A model generated the notes under the pieces. It did no database searches. It was not told the origin of the DNA and worked only from the letters and a program-made list of their open reading frames with translations. Positions 16,064 through 24,042 of a stretch of 32,504 nt of DNA are shown in pieces (the first letter of the stretch is position 1; the number at the start of each line of letters is the position of its first letter). Source of the DNA: JAABTH01 sp964492615. GTDB lineage: Bacteria; Bacillota; Dethiobacteria; DTU022. The position numbers were made by a program, and so were the translations under genes. The DNA lies in contig CAZBKZ010000027.1 of assembly GCA_964492615.1 (NCBI GenBank), forward strand, positions 1 to 32,504, read 5' to 3'.

Positions 16064-17028
16064 ACCTTTACCCTCCCCTGCAGCAGGTGGCATGAAGCGC
16101 GATGGCCGGGAGCCAGTTCGGTTACCGGCGGTTCAACATCCCTGCAGCTTGCTTTCGCTTCACGGCAGCGCTGGTGAAAACGGCACCCCTCCGGGGGATA
16201 GAGCAGGTTTGGAGGGTTACCCGGTATGGACGAGGCAAGGTACCTTTCGCCCTCAATATTGGGGAAAGCAGCTATTAATGCCCGCGTGTAGGGATGAGCC
16301 GGGTCACTGAACACTTTTTCGGTGGGGCCGTCCTCCACAATTTGCCCGGCATACATAACCGCTACGCGGTCGCATGTTTCGCCAACCACGGAAAGATCGT
16401 GAGTGATTAAGATCAAGCCCATCTGCCTTTCCCGGCGCAGGTTTTCCAGGAGCTGTAAAACCTGGGCCTGCACCATCACATCAAGTGCGGTGGTTGGCTC
16501 GTCGCCGATAACAATTTTAGGGTTGCAGGCTATAGCCATGGCAATCATTACCCTCTGGCGCATCCCCCCGCTGAACTCGTGGGGATACTCCCTGATCCTG
16601 TCCGGGTCAATCTCCACCTGGTCAAAAAGTTCAGCAGTGCGCCTTATTGCTTCCTTATCGCCTATTTTCTCATGTATTTTTAAAGCCTCGGCAATCTGGT
16701 CACCAACGCGCCGAACGGGATTTAAGGCATTCATCGCTCCCTGAAATATTATAGAAATTTCTTTCCAGCGTATCTTACGCATTTCCTCTTCCCCGGCTCC
16801 GCTGATATCGCGGCCGTCAATCATAATCCGCCCAGCTTTGATATGGGCATTTTCAGGCAGCAGCTTGACCAGTGACAGAGCAGCAGTGGTTTTACCCGAG
16901 GCCGATTCACCTACCAGTCCCACCGCCTCGCCCCTGTCCAGCTGGAGCGATATGTTTTCACAGGCCCGCACGTAGCCCTCTTTAAGTTTGTAGTAAGTTG
17001 TAAGATTTTCCACTTCAAGCAGCTTCAC
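16060..17028 (-). CDS. oligopeptide/dipeptide ABC transporter ATPase (OppD/DppD type)
   Basis: First ATPase of the pair. The 322-residue protein has Walker A GESASGKTT, the Q-loop region IIFQGAMNALNPVRRV typical of OppD/DppD, the signature FSGGMRQRVMIAMA, Walker B IVIGDEPTTALD and the C-terminal PEGCRFHQRC motif. The GTG start overlaps the permease stop in GTGA, with GGAGG eight bases upstream, and its own stop overlaps the next start. So the three genes from 15053 to 17924 are translationally coupled. The substrate cannot be read from the ATPase. Confidence 0.95.
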   Translation of the reverse strand: MKLLEVENLTTYYKLKEGYVRACENISLQLDRGEAVGLVGESASGKTTAALSLVKLLPENAHIKAGRIMIDGRDISGAGEEEMRKIRWKEISIIFQGAMNALNPVRRVGDQIAEALKIHEKIGDKEAIRRTAELFDQVEIDPDRIREYPHEFSGGMRQRVMIAMAIACNPKIVIGDEPTTALDVMVQAQVLQLLENLRRERQMGLILITHDLSVVGETCDRVAVMYAGQIVEDGPTEKVFSDPAHPYTRALIAAFPNIEGERYLASSIPGNPPNLLYPPEGCRFHQRCREAKASCRDVEPPVTELAPGHRASCHLLQGRVKV

Positions 17029-17924
17029 TGGTCACGCCTCCTCAACTTGGGATTTAATACTTCATCAAGGGCGTAACCGATGAAGGTGAAACCAAGCACA
17101 ACCAGGACGACACAAATACCGGGCGGCAGCAGCCACCACCAGGCCCCGAAGGATACCGCGCCCATGGAAAAAGCAAAATGCAGCATCATACCCCAGGTAA
17201 CCTGAGTGGGATCACCCATGCCGAGAAAGCTGAGTGTTGTTTCAGACAGAATAGCTACCGCGGCAACAAGAACAGTATTGGCAAAGATCAGGGGGAAAAC
17301 GTTGGGCAGGATATGATGCAGCATAATATGCCCGTCACCGCTGCCTATAGCCCGCGCCCTTTCAACGTATGGCCTTTCTTTAACACTCAGGGTTTGAGAG
17401 CGGATAATCCTTGCCGTTCCTGCCCAGCTGGTAATCCCGATTACAAAAATAATATTACCCAGACTCGGACCTAACAGGGCAGCCATCACCAGCATCAACG
17501 GCAGCCAGGGGATAACCAGGAAAACATCGGTTACCCGCATTAAGATAGTGTCAACCGCACGGCCGTAAAAGCCGGATACTATTCCGACCAGGGTTCCGAT
17601 GACCATGGAAATGATTGTAGCCGCCAGACCAACCAGCAGCGATACCCTGGAACCGACTATTACACTGGCCAGGATATCCTTGCCAAGATCATCTGTACCA
17701 AGGGCATAACCGGCCGTTGGGGGATGCATTACCTGGGTAACCCCGTCTACTGTTAAAATTGTTATATCTACCAGGTAAGGACCGACTATGGCCATCAGGG
17801 CAAATATTGCCAGGATAACCAAACCTATCAGGCCCATGGTGTTCTCACGATATATTGTCCAGAAAGAGTTAAAATTTTTCCTCCAGAGAGTAAAGGTTTC
17901 TTGTTTTACCGGGGCTGAATTCAT
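17025..17924 (-). CDS. peptide-type ABC transporter permease (DppC/OppC type)
   Basis: Inner-membrane permease of the binding-protein-dependent family. The 299 residues include an N-terminal cytoplasmic stretch with TLWRKNFNSFWTIYRENTMG, a first membrane helix (LIGLVILAIFALMAIVGPYLV), the periplasm-side HPPTAGYALGTDDLGKDILASVI motif shared by DppC proteins, further helices, and the EAA loop (VKERPYVERARAIGSGDGHIMLHHILPN) that docks with the ATPases. The start is ATG with GGAGGTG upstream, 12 bases after the DppB-like gene. Confidence 0.95.
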   Translation of the reverse strand: MNSAPVKQETFTLWRKNFNSFWTIYRENTMGLIGLVILAIFALMAIVGPYLVDITILTVDGVTQVMHPPTAGYALGTDDLGKDILASVIVGSRVSLLVGLAATIISMVIGTLVGIVSGFYGRAVDTILMRVTDVFLVIPWLPLMLVMAALLGPSLGNIIFVIGITSWAGTARIIRSQTLSVKERPYVERARAIGSGDGHIMLHHILPNVFPLIFANTVLVAAVAILSETTLSFLGMGDPTQVTWGMMLHFAFSMGAVSFGAWWWLLPPGICVVLVVLGFTFIGYALDEVLNPKLRRRDQ

Positions 17925-17936
17925 GTGAACACCTCC

Positions 17937-18908
17937 TCAGGACTTGACCCGGGGGTCAAGGTAGCGGTAGATAATATCGGCACAAAAATTAGCGCCTACA
18001 ACTGCTATGGTTACCAGCAAAAACAGGCCCTGCAAAATAGGATAATCGCGATTGGTCAGGGCGGTGTACATCAGGCGCCCCAGCCCGGGCCAGGAAAAAA
18101 CAGTTTCAATCTGAATAGCTCCCCCCACTATAAAACCGAGGTTAATTGCTATCAGCGTCACCACGGGAAGCATGGCATTTGGCAGGGCATGCCTGCGCAG
18201 AAGGTTGGAACTGCTGACACCCTTGGCCCTTGCTGTGAGCATGTAATCTTCACGCATTACCTCCAGCAGGGAACTACGCATAATTAAAACATACTCGCCA
18301 ACCAGGATCAGGGCAAAAGTTATTGTGGGCAGAATCATATGCCGTAGCTGCGAAATCACCTCTGCCCAGGCCGAAGCGTATTGAACCCCCGGCATACCCA
18401 TGCCCCCGAGGGGAAACACCTGCCAGTAAACAGCAAAAATCATTACCATGATAATGGCAACCCAGAAAGTAGGCATAGAATAAAGTACCAATGAAACACT
18501 TAAACCGATCACATCGAGGCGAGTTCCCCTCTTCCAGGCAAAAATTACCCCCAGAATCACCCCGATCAAGATCGATAAAACCGTTGCTGTGCCGACAAGC
18601 ATCACTGTAGCCGGTATCCTTTCAACTACAATGTCAAGAACGGGCTGTCTGTAGTTAAATGAAGTACCCAGGTTGGCGGAAAAAAGATCTTTCAAATAAA
18701 TAAAAAACTGGTGTAAGAGGCTTTCATTTAAACCAAATTGCTCCCTGACCCTTTCCAGGGCCTCACCCGAAATTTTCGGGTTGCGGATTAAAACCCTGAT
18801 CGGGTCTCCGGGCATAATACGGAATAAAAAAAAGTTCATGCAGATCACGATGAAAATAGTGATCAACGCCTGAACGAATTTACGTCCCAGATAACCACGC
18901 ATATTCAA
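17937..18908 (-). CDS. peptide-type ABC transporter permease (DppB/OppB type)
   Basis: Second permease of the importer, 323 residues. It has the N-terminal RGYLGRKFVQALITIFIVICMNFFLFRIMPGDP helix and motif that mark DppB/OppB proteins, several later hydrophobic helices, and an EAA loop (LLEVMREDYMLTARAKGVSSSNLLRRHALPN). The probable start is TTG 18908 with GGAGGGG eight bases upstream. The ATG two codons later is farther from it. A 143-base gap with a strong hairpin separates it from the binding-protein gene upstream. Confidence 0.95.
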   Translation of the reverse strand: MNMRGYLGRKFVQALITIFIVICMNFFLFRIMPGDPIRVLIRNPKISGEALERVREQFGLNESLLHQFFIYLKDLFSANLGTSFNYRQPVLDIVVERIPATVMLVGTATVLSILIGVILGVIFAWKRGTRLDVIGLSVSLVLYSMPTFWVAIIMVMIFAVYWQVFPLGGMGMPGVQYASAWAEVISQLRHMILPTITFALILVGEYVLIMRSSLLEVMREDYMLTARAKGVSSSNLLRRHALPNAMLPVVTLIAINLGFIVGGAIQIETVFSWPGLGRLMYTALTNRDYPILQGLFLLVTIAVVGANFCADIIYRYLDPRVKS

Positions 18909-19010
18909 CGCCTGATCCCCTCCCGGGAGTTAATAGTCTGCAATCATGTCCGGATAATACTTTGTATGCCGCTGCCGGGGGTTTTTATACCTTTATCCCG
19001 TCTTAAGTCA

Positions 19011-19045
19011 GAACCGGCCCCTGCCGCCGGGGCATGAGCCGGTTC
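19011..19045 (-). promoter_or_regulatory. intercistronic hairpin between binding protein and permease genes
   Basis: On the minus strand GAACCGGC (19038-19045) pairs with GCCGGTTC (19011-19018), with an inner CCCC/GGGG extension across a bulge. No T-run follows, so it is not a classical terminator. Such hairpins after a solute-binding-protein gene commonly protect its mRNA or reduce readthrough, which would give more binding protein than permease. That role is inference. Confidence 0.5.
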
Positions 19046-19051
19046 ATTTCA

Positions 19052-20692
19052 TTACTCTCCTATGGGACGCAGCTGTTCATAACTGTCTACAACATTGGTA
19101 AAGATAACCGGTCCCGTCTCTGGGTTACGCACCCACCCTTCATACTTGTCACTGCGATAAGCCATTAGCTCGGGGTCATAAGAGAGGAGAATATAGGGGC
19201 AGTCTTCGTAAAAGATTCGCTGCATCTCATGAATCAGCACCTGCCGTTCATTGCGATCCATGGTTCGCTGCTGCAGCAAATGCATCTCATCATAAACAGG
19301 ATTTGAGTAGAAGCAATCGCTCCAGGACAGGATTTCATCGGTGGTAACTACCTTTAAAATCGAGGAAGGATCAACATCAACAAACCAGCCCCAGATAAAC
19401 ATGTCAAAATCGCCATCGAAAATCCGGTCGGTCAGGGTTCCCTCATCGATTACCGAGATAGTTATTTCAATGCCAACCTCGGCCAGCATATCCTTGATCA
19501 TGGTGCCCATTTTCTGGTTATCCGGGGACTCATTGCGGATCAATATGGTAAAGGATAGTCTTTCCCCGTCAGGGCTAACCCTGACCCCGTCTGCCCCGGC
19601 CAGGTAGCCGGCCTGATCTAAAATATCCTCTGCCGTCTGTGGATTGTAAGCACGAAAATCATCACCAAGGTCCAGGTGCCAGAAATCAAAGAGCGGTGGC
19701 ACCAGGGCTGAACCGGGTTCTCCGTAGCCCATCCCGGCCACGTTCACCATCTCATCCCTGTCCAGGGCATACTCGATGGCAACTCTTAAATTACGGTCAA
19801 GCAGGAGAGGATTGCCCTGAGAACTATCATCTTCCCACACATTGAAAGAAAGCTCGGTAAATGAAGGCGAGTCGGCATTCAGGGTAACAATGTTCGGATC
19901 GTTAACCTCTTCCAGGGCTTTAAACTGGGCCCCGGGAACATCGGCTATTACATCAAGCTCACCCTGTTTCAGCGCTTCTACCATCATATCCGTGTTGGCA
20001 TAGATGATGAAAATAACTTCATCAACAGCCGGGCGGCCCAGGTAGTAGTTATCGTTGGCAGCCATCCTGGTAAATTCGCCTTTGCGATGCTCTATTACCT
20101 GGAACGGACCTGTACCGATCGGGTCATCGTTGGCAAAATCACCCTCGGCATCGGCCGGGTCTATCTCCGACCAGATATGCTCCGGCAATATGGGTACCAG
20201 GATCTGGGGCATCCAGGCGATCGGCTCGTCTGTTTTTATTGTCAGTGTGTAATCATTCACAACCTCAATCTCTTCCATTGATGCGACATAATCATAAAAA
20301 TAGCCAAGTTCATTATCACGTATATATTCAAAGGAAAACTTGACGTCATCTGCAGTGAAAGGCTCCCCGTCATGCCAGGTTACACCCTCTTCAAGATAAA
20401 AAGTCCACAAGGTGCCGCTGTCGTCAACTTCCCAAGAGCTGGCCAGCTTGGGAATAACATTTAGATCCTCATCCCAGCTCATCAGGTAGTTGTAATTAAG
20501 GTTCATTACCTCATAAGCCTGAACCGACCAGATCAACATCGGGTTAAGGCTCTCAATTTCCCGCATGTAGCCTATCCGCAGGATGTTTCGATCGCCGCCG
20601 TCATCTCCACCGGTTCCTCCGCAGGCAGTTAAAACAATGCTGATAATCAACAACAGGGCCAGAAGGGTCATCATCATTTTATACTTACGCAA
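19052..20692 (-). CDS. family-5 extracellular solute-binding lipoprotein (peptide/nickel type)
   Basis: Captures the ligand outside the cell for the DppBCDF-like importer. The 546-residue protein starts with a lipoprotein signal peptide (lipobox LTAC, Cys24) and carries the SBP_bac_5 pattern: ILRIGYMREIESLNPMLIW, the EPFTADDVKFSFEYI motif, NDDPIGTGPFQVIEH, RNLRVAIEYALDRDEMV and the C-terminal EMQRIFYEDCPYILLSYDPELMAYR. The start is TTG with AGGAGG eight bases upstream. Clusters of this family take up peptides, nickel chelates or opines. The gene is placed directly after a corrinoid methyltransferase pair, which suggests a methylated or conjugated ligand. Confidence 0.95.
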   Translation of the reverse strand: MRKYKMMMTLLALLLIISIVLTACGGTGGDDGGDRNILRIGYMREIESLNPMLIWSVQAYEVMNLNYNYLMSWDEDLNVIPKLASSWEVDDSGTLWTFYLEEGVTWHDGEPFTADDVKFSFEYIRDNELGYFYDYVASMEEIEVVNDYTLTIKTDEPIAWMPQILVPILPEHIWSEIDPADAEGDFANDDPIGTGPFQVIEHRKGEFTRMAANDNYYLGRPAVDEVIFIIYANTDMMVEALKQGELDVIADVPGAQFKALEEVNDPNIVTLNADSPSFTELSFNVWEDDSSQGNPLLLDRNLRVAIEYALDRDEMVNVAGMGYGEPGSALVPPLFDFWHLDLGDDFRAYNPQTAEDILDQAGYLAGADGVRVSPDGERLSFTILIRNESPDNQKMGTMIKDMLAEVGIEITISVIDEGTLTDRIFDGDFDMFIWGWFVDVDPSSILKVVTTDEILSWSDCFYSNPVYDEMHLLQQRTMDRNERQVLIHEMQRIFYEDCPYILLSYDPELMAYRSDKYEGWVRNPETGPVIFTNVVDSYEQLRPIGE

Positions 20693-20758
20693 ATCTGAAA
20701 CCTCCTTTTTATGCTGTAATCACCTTTACAACTGCTAATTGTAAGGGGCACCTCCTTT

Positions 20759-22189
20759 TCATCCGGTTTTTTCCGAGCTTGCCTCTTTTAAAATTGATTC
20801 AATTTCGAGACTGACCGCATCGTCGACTGTTCGGCCGGGGTGATCGGCCAGGATCTGTTCAATTTTATCCGCCGCTTCCTGGCGAACGTTACGGCTGCCC
20901 CTGGAGCGCCATTCTTCATAGGGAGCCTCGTTGCCCAGCTTACCTCGGTAAAGCTCGTTACGGCGCATGTAATCCCTGGTATGCTCCTGGGCCAGGAAGC
21001 TGCCACCTCTCATTACAGCATCAATAACTGCGGCGCCAATCGCTTCCTCATTTACCTCGATCCCCCGCTTGCGGTGAAAAGCCATCCCGTAAATTTCGTC
21101 GTCGATTACCAGCTGCTCGGCGCTGGCCAACAAACCGGCATTCAGAGCACCCATTCCCGAAACAAAAGTAGCCCCGGCCAGGACGGGAAAGAGGCAGTTC
21201 AAAGCCCTTTCATAACCCGATTGGATATCGATGGCCGCTGAACCGGTGTCCAGGCCATAAACTCCCGAAGGAAGACCGTACGATTTGGCAATCTGGGCAG
21301 CACAGGCGCCGGAGTAACCTATATCGGGGTCCCTGCCGCTGACACAGCCGCTGCGCATGTTGGCCCCGGCCAGGCGGCAGGTATAAACCAGGGGGGTGTG
21401 CCGGTTAACCAGGCGGGCAAGAACTATAAACGCCACCTGTTCGGCATTCTGCTGAACAAGCCCTCCGGCCAGGGTAACCGGGGAGGTAAGACCCCGGGTG
21501 GGGCAGGGCAGCATGGTTATCGGTAAACCACTGCGGGCGCTCTCAATGATCGCCCCGGTTATATCGGCCGGAAAATTAAGCGGGCTGATCGGCGATATGG
21601 AAAGCGTGCCCATCGGTTTTTCAACCAGCTTATCCATGCCGCCGCGAACCGCAGCGGCAAGGCGAATCAGGTAACGAATCTCCCAGGTATCGGAAGCAGT
21701 ACCTATATCAACCGGCTTCACTGTATACTGCAGGGCATAAGCAGTCATCGCCAGCGAGGCAATCTCCTCTGGCAGGTCAGTCGGCCGTAAACTCGGCACA
21801 ACCATATCGAGGTTGGATAAACTGTCGCTGATCCGGATAAAATCAACCAGGTCGTCTTTCGTCGCTTCACGTATTTCATTGGTGCGGTGATCAAGCAGAA
21901 CCGAAACGGACCCAAAATTGTGCGCATAGGAATGGGGCGCTTCGGTCAGGGGCAATACTATACTGTCGTCAACCCCGTAGAGGGTTACCGGCTGAGGGCT
22001 GCCGAGGTACTCTTCCACAAGCGGCCGGGGAAACAGCAGTCTCTGCTCTTCTGCCCGGCAACCGGCAGTCTGTAACATTTCCCGGGCTTCTTCTCCTTCA
22101 ACAACCACGCCGGTTTCGGCCAGTATCTTTAATGTCTGATCATGAATCAATTGTAAATCTGCCCTTGTCAACGGTTCGTAAGCCACCAT
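20759..22189 (-). CDS. MttB-superfamily corrinoid methyltransferase, non-pyrrolysine
   Basis: Predicted to move a methyl group from a methylated amine (or similar N-methyl compound) to the cobalt of the partner corrinoid protein, in the cytoplasm. The 476-residue frame matches trimethylamine methyltransferase MttB in length and in blocks such as RADLQLIHDQTLKILAETGV, PHSYAHNFGSV, KPMGTLSISPISPLNFPADI and SGMGALNAGLLASAEQLVIDDEIYG. No in-frame TAG occurs, so it is of the non-pyrrolysine group, whose studied members demethylate quaternary amines (glycine betaine, proline betaine, carnitine) instead of trimethylamine. It lies 28 bases after the corrinoid gene. The substrate is unknown. The peptide-type importer and hydrolases downstream differ from the betaine transporters usually found with it. 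Confidence 0.9.
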   Translation of the reverse strand: MVAYEPLTRADLQLIHDQTLKILAETGVVVEGEEAREMLQTAGCRAEEQRLLFPRPLVEEYLGSPQPVTLYGVDDSIVLPLTEAPHSYAHNFGSVSVLLDHRTNEIREATKDDLVDFIRISDSLSNLDMVVPSLRPTDLPEEIASLAMTAYALQYTVKPVDIGTASDTWEIRYLIRLAAAVRGGMDKLVEKPMGTLSISPISPLNFPADITGAIIESARSGLPITMLPCPTRGLTSPVTLAGGLVQQNAEQVAFIVLARLVNRHTPLVYTCRLAGANMRSGCVSGRDPDIGYSGACAAQIAKSYGLPSGVYGLDTGSAAIDIQSGYERALNCLFPVLAGATFVSGMGALNAGLLASAEQLVIDDEIYGMAFHRKRGIEVNEEAIGAAVIDAVMRGGSFLAQEHTRDYMRRNELYRGKLGNEAPYEEWRSRGSRNVRQEAADKIEQILADHPGRTVDDAVSLEIESILKEASSEKTG

Positions 22190-22217
22190 TAGTACACTCC
22201 TCTCAAACTACCGCTGA

Positions 22218-22865
22218 TCAGGTCAGTTGAAGTAGTTCTTTCATTTTATTTATCCCCGATATTGCATCGGCTGCATACGCGTCAGCACCGACTTTCTTTG
22301 CCCATTCTTCCGAAAGCGGAGCGCCGCCGACAATTACCTTTACTTTGTCGCGCAGTTTCTTTTCAATTAGCAGATCAATAATTTTTTTCTGCTCCTGTAT
22401 TGTCGTGGTCATCAAGGCTGAGATTCCCACAATACGGGCATCATTCTCCTCCACTGCACGGACAAACTCTGTCGAGGACACATCCACCCCAAGATCGAAT
22501 ATTTCCATGCCTGAAGCCTTCATCATCATGATCACAATATCTTTGCCAATAGAGTGCAGGTCACCCTTAACCGTGCCAATCACTACCCTTACAGCTTCCT
22601 CCCGGCTGTCGCTTTTACTTTCCGTCAGATACGGGTCAAGATAATCTATCGCCCCGTTCATCGCTTCAGCTGCCAGCATCATGTCGGGCAGGTAGTATTC
22701 TCCCTCTTCGAATTTTTGGCCTACCAGGTCCAGGCCCGGGGTTAAACCTTTACTAATTAGTTCAAGTGGCCCTATCCCCTGTTTAACGCCATCACTTACC
22801 AGGGCCAGGGTTTCTTCCCTTTTTCCTTCCAGCACCGCCTGTGATATTTTCTGAAATAATTCCAA
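22218..22865 (-). CDS. corrinoid (B12-binding) methyltransferase protein, MtbC/MttC type
   Basis: Carries the cobamide that accepts the methyl group from the MttB-like enzyme and passes it on to a second methyltransferase, usually to tetrahydrofolate. No gene for that step is in the window. The 215-residue protein has the helical cap domain (~5-85) and a Rossmann-type B12 domain (~92-210). The domain bears the cobalt-ligating GDLHSIGKD (Asp102, His104, Gly107), then the SALMTTTI and VIVGGAPLSEEWAKKVGADAYAADA blocks. The start is TTG 22865 with AAGGAGG ten bases upstream. It is the first gene of the 13-gene run. Confidence 0.95.
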   Translation of the reverse strand: MELFQKISQAVLEGKREETLALVSDGVKQGIGPLELISKGLTPGLDLVGQKFEEGEYYLPDMMLAAEAMNGAIDYLDPYLTESKSDSREEAVRVVIGTVKGDLHSIGKDIVIMMMKASGMEIFDLGVDVSSTEFVRAVEENDARIVGISALMTTTIQEQKKIIDLLIEKKLRDKVKVIVGGAPLSEEWAKKVGADAYAADAISGINKMKELLQLT

Positions 22866-22925
22866 CCGGTTTAAACCTCCTTCATTGTTCTTTTCTGATT
22901 TTTCAACGGCGCGTTTATATACAAA

Positions 22926-22989
22926 ACAGCCGGTAAAACCTGAAGAATTTGGGTAACATATAGATACACAAAATCAAGGCACCGGCTGT
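22926..22989 (-). promoter_or_regulatory. leader inverted repeat of the methyltransferase operon
   Basis: In the operon leader ACAGCCGGT and ACCGGCTGT can pair over nine bases around a 46-base interior, directly followed by TTTTG. I do not recognise a known riboswitch: the cobalamin-box core is not visible. It may be a terminator-like or ligand-sensing fold. Confidence 0.35.
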
Positions 22990-23011
22990 CGGAAACTAAG
23001 ACCACTATGTT

Positions 23012-23031
23012 AATTGTAAAAATTTACAATT
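23012..23031. promoter_or_regulatory. putative operator: 9-bp perfect inverted repeat
   Basis: AATTGTAAA (23012-23020) and TTTACAATT (23023-23031) are exact inverted copies separated by two bases. The site covers about +7 to +27 of the predicted operon transcript, where a bound dimeric repressor would block it. No regulator gene is in the window, so the protein partner is unknown. Confidence 0.5.
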
Positions 23032-23044
23032 ATTTTCGTTAATA

Positions 23045-23053
23045 ATTATATCA
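23045..23053 (-). promoter_or_regulatory. extended -10 promoter of the methyltransferase operon
   Basis: The minus strand reads TGATATAAT, a perfect TGN plus TATAAT. There is no good -35, as is usual for extended -10 promoters. Predicted start near 23038, leaving a leader of about 170 bases before the first gene. Confidence 0.6.
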
Positions 23054-23120
23054 CAACTTTTCCAAATTTTACGGCTTCGTTAATGAGGCATAAAAAAAAA
23101 TCGTTGAACCATTGCAGTTA

Positions 23121-23129
23121 TGTTATAAT
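23121..23129 (+). promoter_or_regulatory. extended -10 promoter of the lipoprotein pair
   Basis: TGTTATAAT gives TGN plus a consensus TATAAT. A TTGAAC lies upstream with a short 14-base spacer, so the extended -10 probably carries the promoter. Predicted start near 23136. Confidence 0.6.
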
Positions 23130-23166
23130 TGGGGTGAGTGAAAACAGGTTTATAAAGGGGGATAAT

Positions 23167-23691
23167 ATGGTGAGATACTTTAAGCATTTTCTGTATGTTT
23201 TACTGATAATCGCCCTTATAATGGCCACGACGGGTTGTTTAGACAGTGCCGGGGACGATGAACAGCCGGCCCGGGAACAGGCTAGGGAAGAACCGGTGGA
23301 AGCCGCATCCGGAGAAGCCCTTAGCATTGTAGTCCCCGACGGTAAAAGCGATCGCCTGCCCGGAAGTCTCAAGTGGGATAGCATTACACTTTACTCCCAG
23401 GGACTTGATTTTTTGGCGGACCAGGAGAACGGTCTGCATTCAATTAAAATATCCAGCCAGTCATCAACAAGTTCTTCAACCAGCGGCAGTAATTCAGCCG
23501 AAACAGGTCAAACTGCAGCCGTAGAAAGCAGCCAGGAAACAGGCGGGGGTACTACCTCAACTCATTCCAGCTCGGCAGGCGGCATTTCAACTAATGTAAC
23601 CGTTGACGGTTCGATGAAAGTCACCGAAAGCACAACAAGCGGAAGCGGCAACCAGGGCAGCAGCACCTGGTGGGATATGGATAGCGATTAA
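23167..23691 (+). CDS. small Ser/Thr/Gly-rich lipoprotein, unknown function
   Basis: 174-residue predicted lipoprotein; I do not recognise a family. The signal peptide ends in TTGC with Cys24 as the lipidated residue. Residues ~25-100 are acidic and then contain a compact segment (LSIVVPDGKSDRLPGSLKWDS...). From ~105 the chain is low-complexity Ser/Thr/Gly, ending in a tryptophan-containing acidic tail STWWDMDSD. The start is the ATG at 23167, with AAAGGGGG six bases upstream. An earlier in-frame ATG at 23083 precedes the predicted transcription start and would hide the signal peptide. The gene is followed after 18 bases by a second lipoprotein with a similar tail, so the two probably work together on the cell surface. 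Confidence 0.8.
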   Translation: MVRYFKHFLYVLLIIALIMATTGCLDSAGDDEQPAREQAREEPVEAASGEALSIVVPDGKSDRLPGSLKWDSITLYSQGLDFLADQENGLHSIKISSQSSTSSSTSGSNSAETGQTAAVESSQETGGGTTSTHSSSAGGISTNVTVDGSMKVTESTTSGSGNQGSSTWWDMDSD

Positions 23692-23709
23692 GCAGTGGAG
23701 GTGAAGCGA

Positions 23710-24018
23710 TTGATTTACAATAAGCGCTTCATTGTCATACTGTTGGCTGTCGCCGTTTTATTTACGCTGGTGTCCTGCAGCAGCGCCGATCTGGAAGAAG
23801 AAATGGCCAATGATCCGCAAGAAGAAATAGAAGACGGCGATACAGCTACTGCAGATGAAGACGATGAAGCAATTGATGAAGATGAAGAAGAGAATACTGA
23901 AGGCAACGGAAATAACCAGGGCTCTTCTTCCGGAAGCGGCTTCAAACATGAAGTGCAGATGGATATTGACGGAGTAGTAGAGAGTGACCAAGATGAAGGC
24001 TGGTGGGAACTGGATTAA
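23710..24018 (+). CDS. small acidic lipoprotein, unknown function
   Basis: 102-residue predicted lipoprotein; the family is not recognised. The start is taken as TTG 23710 because GGAGGTG lies just upstream (23697-23703). A GTG at 23695 overlaps that site. The signal peptide ends in LVSC with Cys23 lipidated. The mature chain is extremely Glu/Asp-rich (~26-66), then Gly/Ser/Asn, then FKHEVQMDIDGVVESD and the terminal GWWELD. The tail resembles the WWDMDSD end of the preceding lipoprotein, which points to duplication or a shared binding partner. The gene ends before an intrinsic terminator at 24043. Confidence 0.78.
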   Translation: MIYNKRFIVILLAVAVLFTLVSCSSADLEEEMANDPQEEIEDGDTATADEDDEAIDEDEEENTEGNGNNQGSSSGSGFKHEVQMDIDGVVESDQDEGWWELD

Positions 24019-24042
24019 CTTTTAAACCTTATCAAACATTCA

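Larger units (their letters stand above)
22866..23166. other. divergent intergenic region, operon / lipoprotein pair
   Basis: No protein gene is seen. It holds two divergent extended -10 promoters, an 18-bp palindrome just downstream of the minus-strand start, and an inverted repeat ACAGCCGGT/ACCGGCTGT (22926-22934 and 22981-22989) in the operon leader. A plus-strand frame opens at 23083, but it lies upstream of the predicted transcription start and is not used. Confidence 0.7.

Noticed and set aside
20759..22189. Pyrrolysine-containing trimethylamine methyltransferase
   Set aside because: The frame is full length with no in-frame TAG, so it belongs to the non-pyrrolysine MttB group.
22866..23040. 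Cobalamin riboswitch upstream of the corrinoid gene
   Set aside because: I could not find the conserved B12-box core. The only clear structure is the 9-bp stem with a long interior.
23083..23166. N-terminal extension of the first lipoprotein from an ATG at 23083
   Set aside because: It begins upstream of the predicted transcription start near 23136, has no ribosome binding site, and would bury the lipoprotein signal peptide.
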